NCBI GenBank assembly: GCA_964651445.1
Contig: CAZYYW010000047.1
Coordinates: 1-16,122 of the forward strand
Length of the DNA stretch: 16,122 bases
Direction of reading: 5' to 3'
DNA from: GCA-2746365 sp964651445
GTDB taxonomy: Bacteria; Pseudomonadota; Gammaproteobacteria; SZUA-229
Every line of letters begins with the position of its first letter. Position 1 is the first letter of the stretch. The notes under the pieces were generated by a model, which was given only the letters and a program-made list of their open reading frames with translations, had not been told where the DNA came from and ran no database searches. Shown in pieces: positions 13,121-16,122 of this stretch. The translations under genes and the position numbers were made by a program.

Positions 13121-15040
13121 TTAACTGACTAACAATTTGTTGACTCGTTTAACAAACCCCGCCGCATCGTCAAGTGGCGCACCAGCAGCCAACTGAGCCT
13201 GTTCAAACAACAGGTAGGCGTAATCTTCAAACAGGTCATCATCTGTTATATCGTTAAGTTTTTTAACCAAATCATGATCCGGATTCAATTCCAGAATAGG
13301 TTCAGTTTTTGGTGCAAATTGCCCAGCGGCTTCCATTATCTGCTGCATCTGCGCACTCATATCATGGTCTTCCAATATCAAACAGGAAGGTGAATCAGTC
13401 AGTCGTTGCGACAAACGTATTTCTTTGATTTTACCCTCAAGCACTTTACTTGCATGTTCAATCACTGAAGCAAAGGTTTCTTCTGTTTTCTCCAGTTTTT
13501 CCTTGTCCTGCTCTTCATCAATATCCAAAGTACCACGTGCCACCGATTGCAGTTTTTTGCCGTCGAATTCTTCCAAATGTGATACCAACCATTCATCTAC
13601 ACGATCACTTAGCAGCAATACTTCAATGCCTTTTTTCTTGAATACTTCCAGATGCGGGCTATTGTTCGCTGCAGTATAGTTATCCGCGACGATGTAATAG
13701 ATTTTTTCCTGCGTTTCCGGCATACGCGAAACGTAATCGCCCAGTGTGATATTTTGTGCATCACCGGCTTGCTCACTGTCGGCATTATGTGTGCTGGCAA
13801 ATAACAATAATTTTGCGATGCGCTCTTTGTTTGCCATGTCTTCAATCGGGCCTTCTTTTAACACCTGACCAAAAGACTGCCAAAAGGTCGCGTATTTCTC
13901 TGCATCTTTTTTCTGTAGCGATTCCAGTAAACCCAGCACTTTTTTCACGGAAGCGCCACGAATTCGGTCGATGGTTTTGTTCTGCTGTAAGATTTCACGC
14001 GAAACGTTTAACGGCAGATCATCAGAATCGATAACACCTTTTACAAAGCGTAAATAGTTCGGCATCAACTGCTCAGCTTCATCCATAATGAAAATACGCT
14101 TCACATATAACTTAACGCCGCGCTTGTGATCTCTATCGAACAAATCGAATGGTGGGTTTGTCGGCACATAAAGTAGCGAGGTGTAGCTCTGATTGCCTTC
14201 CACTTTTGAGTGTATCCAGCTTAGCGGGTCGGCAAAATCCAGACTAACGTGTTTATAGAACTCGTTATATTCTTCCTTTGAAATTTTGCTTTTCTCACGT
14301 GCCCACAGTGCAGACGCGCTGTTTACACGTTCTTCTTTGCTTATCGCATTGCCATCATCATCTTTTTTAGCTTCGCCTTTATCGTCCAGTTCTGGCTCGG
14401 TCATCATCACTGGAATCGAAATATGATCGGAGTACTGTTTGATAATGGTTTTCAGACGATACGGGCTGGCGAATTCAGATTCTTCTTTTTTCAGATGTAA
14501 CACAACCTTGGTGCCGCGACTTTTCTTTTCAATATTCTCCAGCGAGAAGTTGCCTTCACCCGCTGATTCCCAACGGATGGCTTCATCGGTAGAGCCACCG
14601 GCAAGTCTGGTTTCAAGTGTCACTTTATCGGCAACAATAAAGCTGGAGTAAAAGCCAACACCAAACTGGCCTATCATTTTCGCATCTTTTGCCTGATCCC
14701 CACTCATCGCTTCAAGGAATTTTTTGGTGCCAGAACTGGCAATTGTGCCGATATGATCAATCACGTCCTGGCGCGACATACCAATGCCATTATCAGTAAT
14801 GGTGACAGTATTGGCTTTCTCATCAAAATCAACGTGAATGGATAATTCAGAGTCATCCTCATACAGAGCGTCATTCGACAGGGCTTCAAAACGCAGCTTG
14901 TCACAGGCATCCGAGGCATTGGATATTAATTCACGCAAGAAAATCTCCTTGTTTGAATACAATGAATGGGTCATCAAATGCAGGATTTGACGTGCCTCAG
15001 TTTGAAATTCAAGGGTTTCTTTGCTGGCTTCGACGCTCAT
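13121..15040 (-). CDS. htpG: Hsp90-family molecular chaperone HtpG
   Basis: An ATP-dependent cytoplasmic dimeric chaperone. The GHKL ATPase domain shows YSNKEIFLRELISNASDA with the catalytic glutamate at 37, DNGIGM (83-88), GTIASSGTKKF (98-108) and GQFGVGFYSS (124-133). The middle domain follows, with the conserved segment SDDLPLNVSREILQQ, then the C-terminal dimerisation domain. At 639 aa it is close to the E. coli protein and lacks the long charged linker of eukaryotic Hsp90, having a short charged stretch near residues 215-235 (DDKGEAKKDDDGN). The ATG is preceded by GGAG at 8-9 nt. It is divergent from the PhnD-like gene, with a sigma-32-like promoter candidate and a strong terminator of its own. 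Confidence 0.98.
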   Translation of the reverse strand: MSVEASKETLEFQTEARQILHLMTHSLYSNKEIFLRELISNASDACDKLRFEALSNDALYEDDSELSIHVDFDEKANTVTITDNGIGMSRQDVIDHIGTIASSGTKKFLEAMSGDQAKDAKMIGQFGVGFYSSFIVADKVTLETRLAGGSTDEAIRWESAGEGNFSLENIEKKSRGTKVVLHLKKEESEFASPYRLKTIIKQYSDHISIPVMMTEPELDDKGEAKKDDDGNAISKEERVNSASALWAREKSKISKEEYNEFYKHVSLDFADPLSWIHSKVEGNQSYTSLLYVPTNPPFDLFDRDHKRGVKLYVKRIFIMDEAEQLMPNYLRFVKGVIDSDDLPLNVSREILQQNKTIDRIRGASVKKVLGLLESLQKKDAEKYATFWQSFGQVLKEGPIEDMANKERIAKLLLFASTHNADSEQAGDAQNITLGDYVSRMPETQEKIYYIVADNYTAANNSPHLEVFKKKGIEVLLLSDRVDEWLVSHLEEFDGKKLQSVARGTLDIDEEQDKEKLEKTEETFASVIEHASKVLEGKIKEIRLSQRLTDSPSCLILEDHDMSAQMQQIMEAAGQFAPKTEPILELNPDHDLVKKLNDITDDDLFEDYAYLLFEQAQLAAGAPLDDAAGFVKRVNKLLVS

Positions 15041-15088
15041 TTTTTACTCCAAATATTGAAAATTTAGTAAGGATTTTGTTCGTTATTG

Positions 15089-15116
15089 TTGAATATATGG
15101 ATGAATTAACTATTAT
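15089..15116 (+). promoter_or_regulatory. Candidate sigma-70 promoter for the PhnD-like gene
   Basis: TTGAAT (15089-15094), a 16-nt spacer and TATTAT (15111-15116) on the plus strand. It overlaps the minus-strand heat-shock candidate of htpG, so the two would compete. It lies 144 nt before the ATG, leaving a long leader. Confidence 0.25.
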
Positions 15117-15120
15117 CAAG
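15095..15120 (-). promoter_or_regulatory. htpG: Candidate sigma-32 (heat-shock) promoter of htpG
   Basis: On the minus strand CTTGATA (15120-15114), 11 nt, then ATCCATAT (15102-15095). Compared with the E. coli consensus CTTGAAA-N11-16-CCCCATnT, the -35 matches 6 of 7 and the -10 keeps CCAT and the last T. It lies about 55 nt upstream of the htpG start. htpG is a classic sigma-32 gene in E. coli, which supports the reading. Confidence 0.45.
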
Positions 15121-15260
15121 TCATCATATAGACATAATGAGCCATATTCTGGCTTTTCTTGTCTCCATGAGACCCGCCTGTTTATCAAATGTACTAAATT
15201 CGGACGCAGCACACACGTGCTATTAAATGAAATTTTTAACTTATTCAGGATTACCTTGCT

Positions 15261-16058
15261 ATGAAGTGCTTGTTAACAAAAACCCTCTACATACTCTTAC
15301 TGAGTTTTGTTAGCACAATGGCGATGGCTGAAAAGTACAACATCGCTGTACAACCAATCTTACCTGCGAAACAAATTGAGCATAATTATCAGCCCTTTGT
15401 CGACTATTTGGCGGATAAAACCGGACATGAATTCACCATCACCACCTATCGAAATTTTTTAACCTACTGGGTTAAAATGAAAAGAGGCGATGATATGGAT
15501 TTTGTAATCGACGCCGCACATTTTACCGATTTTCGTATTAAACGAAAAGACTACAAAACTGTCGTAAAGCTTCCTGACACGGTGACCTTTACTGTGGTGA
15601 CCAGTGAAGAAAATTTTATATTTGATATGGATGAATTAATCTTAAAACGTATAGCAACCATGCCCTCGCCCGGTCTTGGCGCCGTCAAGTTGCATGCAAT
15701 GTTCCCAAACCCTGCGCGCCTGCCTTTTTTCATACATGCTGATGATTCAGTCGATGCGATAAATCAACTTCTCGATGGCTCAGTCGATGCTGCGATTATA
15801 CCCAGCCCAATGGTGAGGAACTATGACACTTTAAACTACGTCATTTCAACTGATCCTGTGCCGCACATGGCGTTATCCGCCTCCGCTACCGTTCCCGACA
15901 ATGTCGTTCAAGCGGTAAAAAAAGCCTTGCTTGATGCGCCTAATACAGTAGAAGGTAGAAAAATGTTAAGCGATATGAATTTTGAATATTTTGAAGATGT
16001 ACCTCAGGGAAGGTATGCAGGCTATGCAGAATTACTTGATGGCGTTTTTGGCTATTAA
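15261..16058 (+). CDS. PhnD/SsuA-like periplasmic substrate-binding protein
   Basis: A secreted solute-binding protein of the phosphate/phosphite/phosphonate (PhnD-like) family, type 2 periplasmic-binding fold. A signal peptide covers residues 1-23 (cut after AMA), then EKYNIAVQPILPA, YQPFVDYLADKTG and MDFVIDAAHFTDF, which follow the usual PhnD pattern of an IGV-like first strand and a DFVxxxP-like second lobe. At 265 aa it is somewhat short. An AGGA lies 10 nt before the ATG. No ABC permease or ATPase gene is visible before the window ends, so it may be a transporter component or the sensing partner of a signalling protein encoded beyond the edge. The ligand cannot be inferred. The stop codon lies in a weak two-copy repeat. 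Confidence 0.8.
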   Translation: MKCLLTKTLYILLLSFVSTMAMAEKYNIAVQPILPAKQIEHNYQPFVDYLADKTGHEFTITTYRNFLTYWVKMKRGDDMDFVIDAAHFTDFRIKRKDYKTVVKLPDTVTFTVVTSEENFIFDMDELILKRIATMPSPGLGAVKLHAMFPNPARLPFFIHADDSVDAINQLLDGSVDAAIIPSPMVRNYDTLNYVISTDPVPHMALSASATVPDNVVQAVKKALLDAPNTVEGRKMLSDMNFEYFEDVPQGRYAGYAELLDGVFGY

Positions 16059-16083
16059 GGATAACCCGCTATAAAGCAACCCC
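16051..16083. repeat. Degenerate two-copy repeat at the stop codon of the PhnD-like gene
   Basis: GCTATTAAGGATAACCC (16051-16067, containing the TAA stop at 16056-16058) is followed directly by GCTATAAAGCAACCCC (16068-16083). They share GCTAT, AAG and AACCC in order, with one substitution and small length differences. It is weaker than the ppc and pcnB arrays. Confidence 0.4.
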
Positions 16084-16122
16084 TTCCATAATCAGTAAAC
16101 GACGTTTTATTTCAAGTAATTG

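Noticed and set aside
15097..15264. A 55-codon plus-strand ORF (start MDELTIIKSS) whose TGA overlaps the ATG of the PhnD-like gene
   Set aside because: It has no ribosome binding site, no recognisable domain, overlaps the promoter candidates and has unconvincing composition. The ATGA overlap is probably chance.

Overview
The window looks like a piece of a draft gammaproteobacterial chromosome of moderate GC. Every protein I recognise is of proteobacterial type, and the order pcnB-folK-panB-panC-panD with pgi nearby is, from memory, the arrangement of Pseudomonas-like gammaproteobacteria. A run of exactly 100 N at 10223-10322 marks an assembly gap of probably arbitrary size. I would not name a genus from this evidence.

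Layout. On the left, pgi (glucose-6-phosphate isomerase, minus strand) and ppc (PEP carboxylase, plus strand) are divergent. ppc converges on a long minus-strand cluster. Read in its own direction, that cluster holds an O-methyltransferase gene (TTG start), the gap, pcnB, folK, a deoxynucleoside kinase gene, panB, panC and panD. Upstream of it on the same strand lie a LysM-FecR envelope protein gene, hslR (Hsp15) and a Nudix hydrolase gene, probably one unit. Next comes htpG (Hsp90) with its own terminator, and finally a divergent plus-strand gene for a PhnD-like periplasmic binding protein at the right edge.

Function. PanB, PanC and PanD make the three committed steps of pantothenate (CoA precursor) synthesis. 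FolK acts in folate synthesis, whose product supplies the one-carbon cofactor used by PanB. The deoxynucleoside kinase salvages deoxynucleosides, and PcnB polyadenylates RNA. Pgi and Ppc are central carbon enzymes. HtpG and HslR are both heat-shock proteins. A sigma-32-like promoter candidate lies upstream of htpG.

The most unusual signal is not a gene. Short tandem repeats of 13 to 16 bp begin on the stop codon of several genes and run into the 3' intergenic DNA. ppc has 3 copies (15/16 bp). pcnB has 4 copies (13 bp). The O-methyltransferase gene has at least 4 copies of a different 13-bp unit, with the assembly gap inside the array. The PhnD-like gene has a weak two-copy version. The sequences differ from locus to locus, but each unit carries the stop codon. 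In the 13-bp arrays the stop is repeated in all three frames. A separate 151-bp element with 28-bp inverted ends, each built from a 9-bp CACAGAG-type repeat, sits between the convergent ppc and panD genes.
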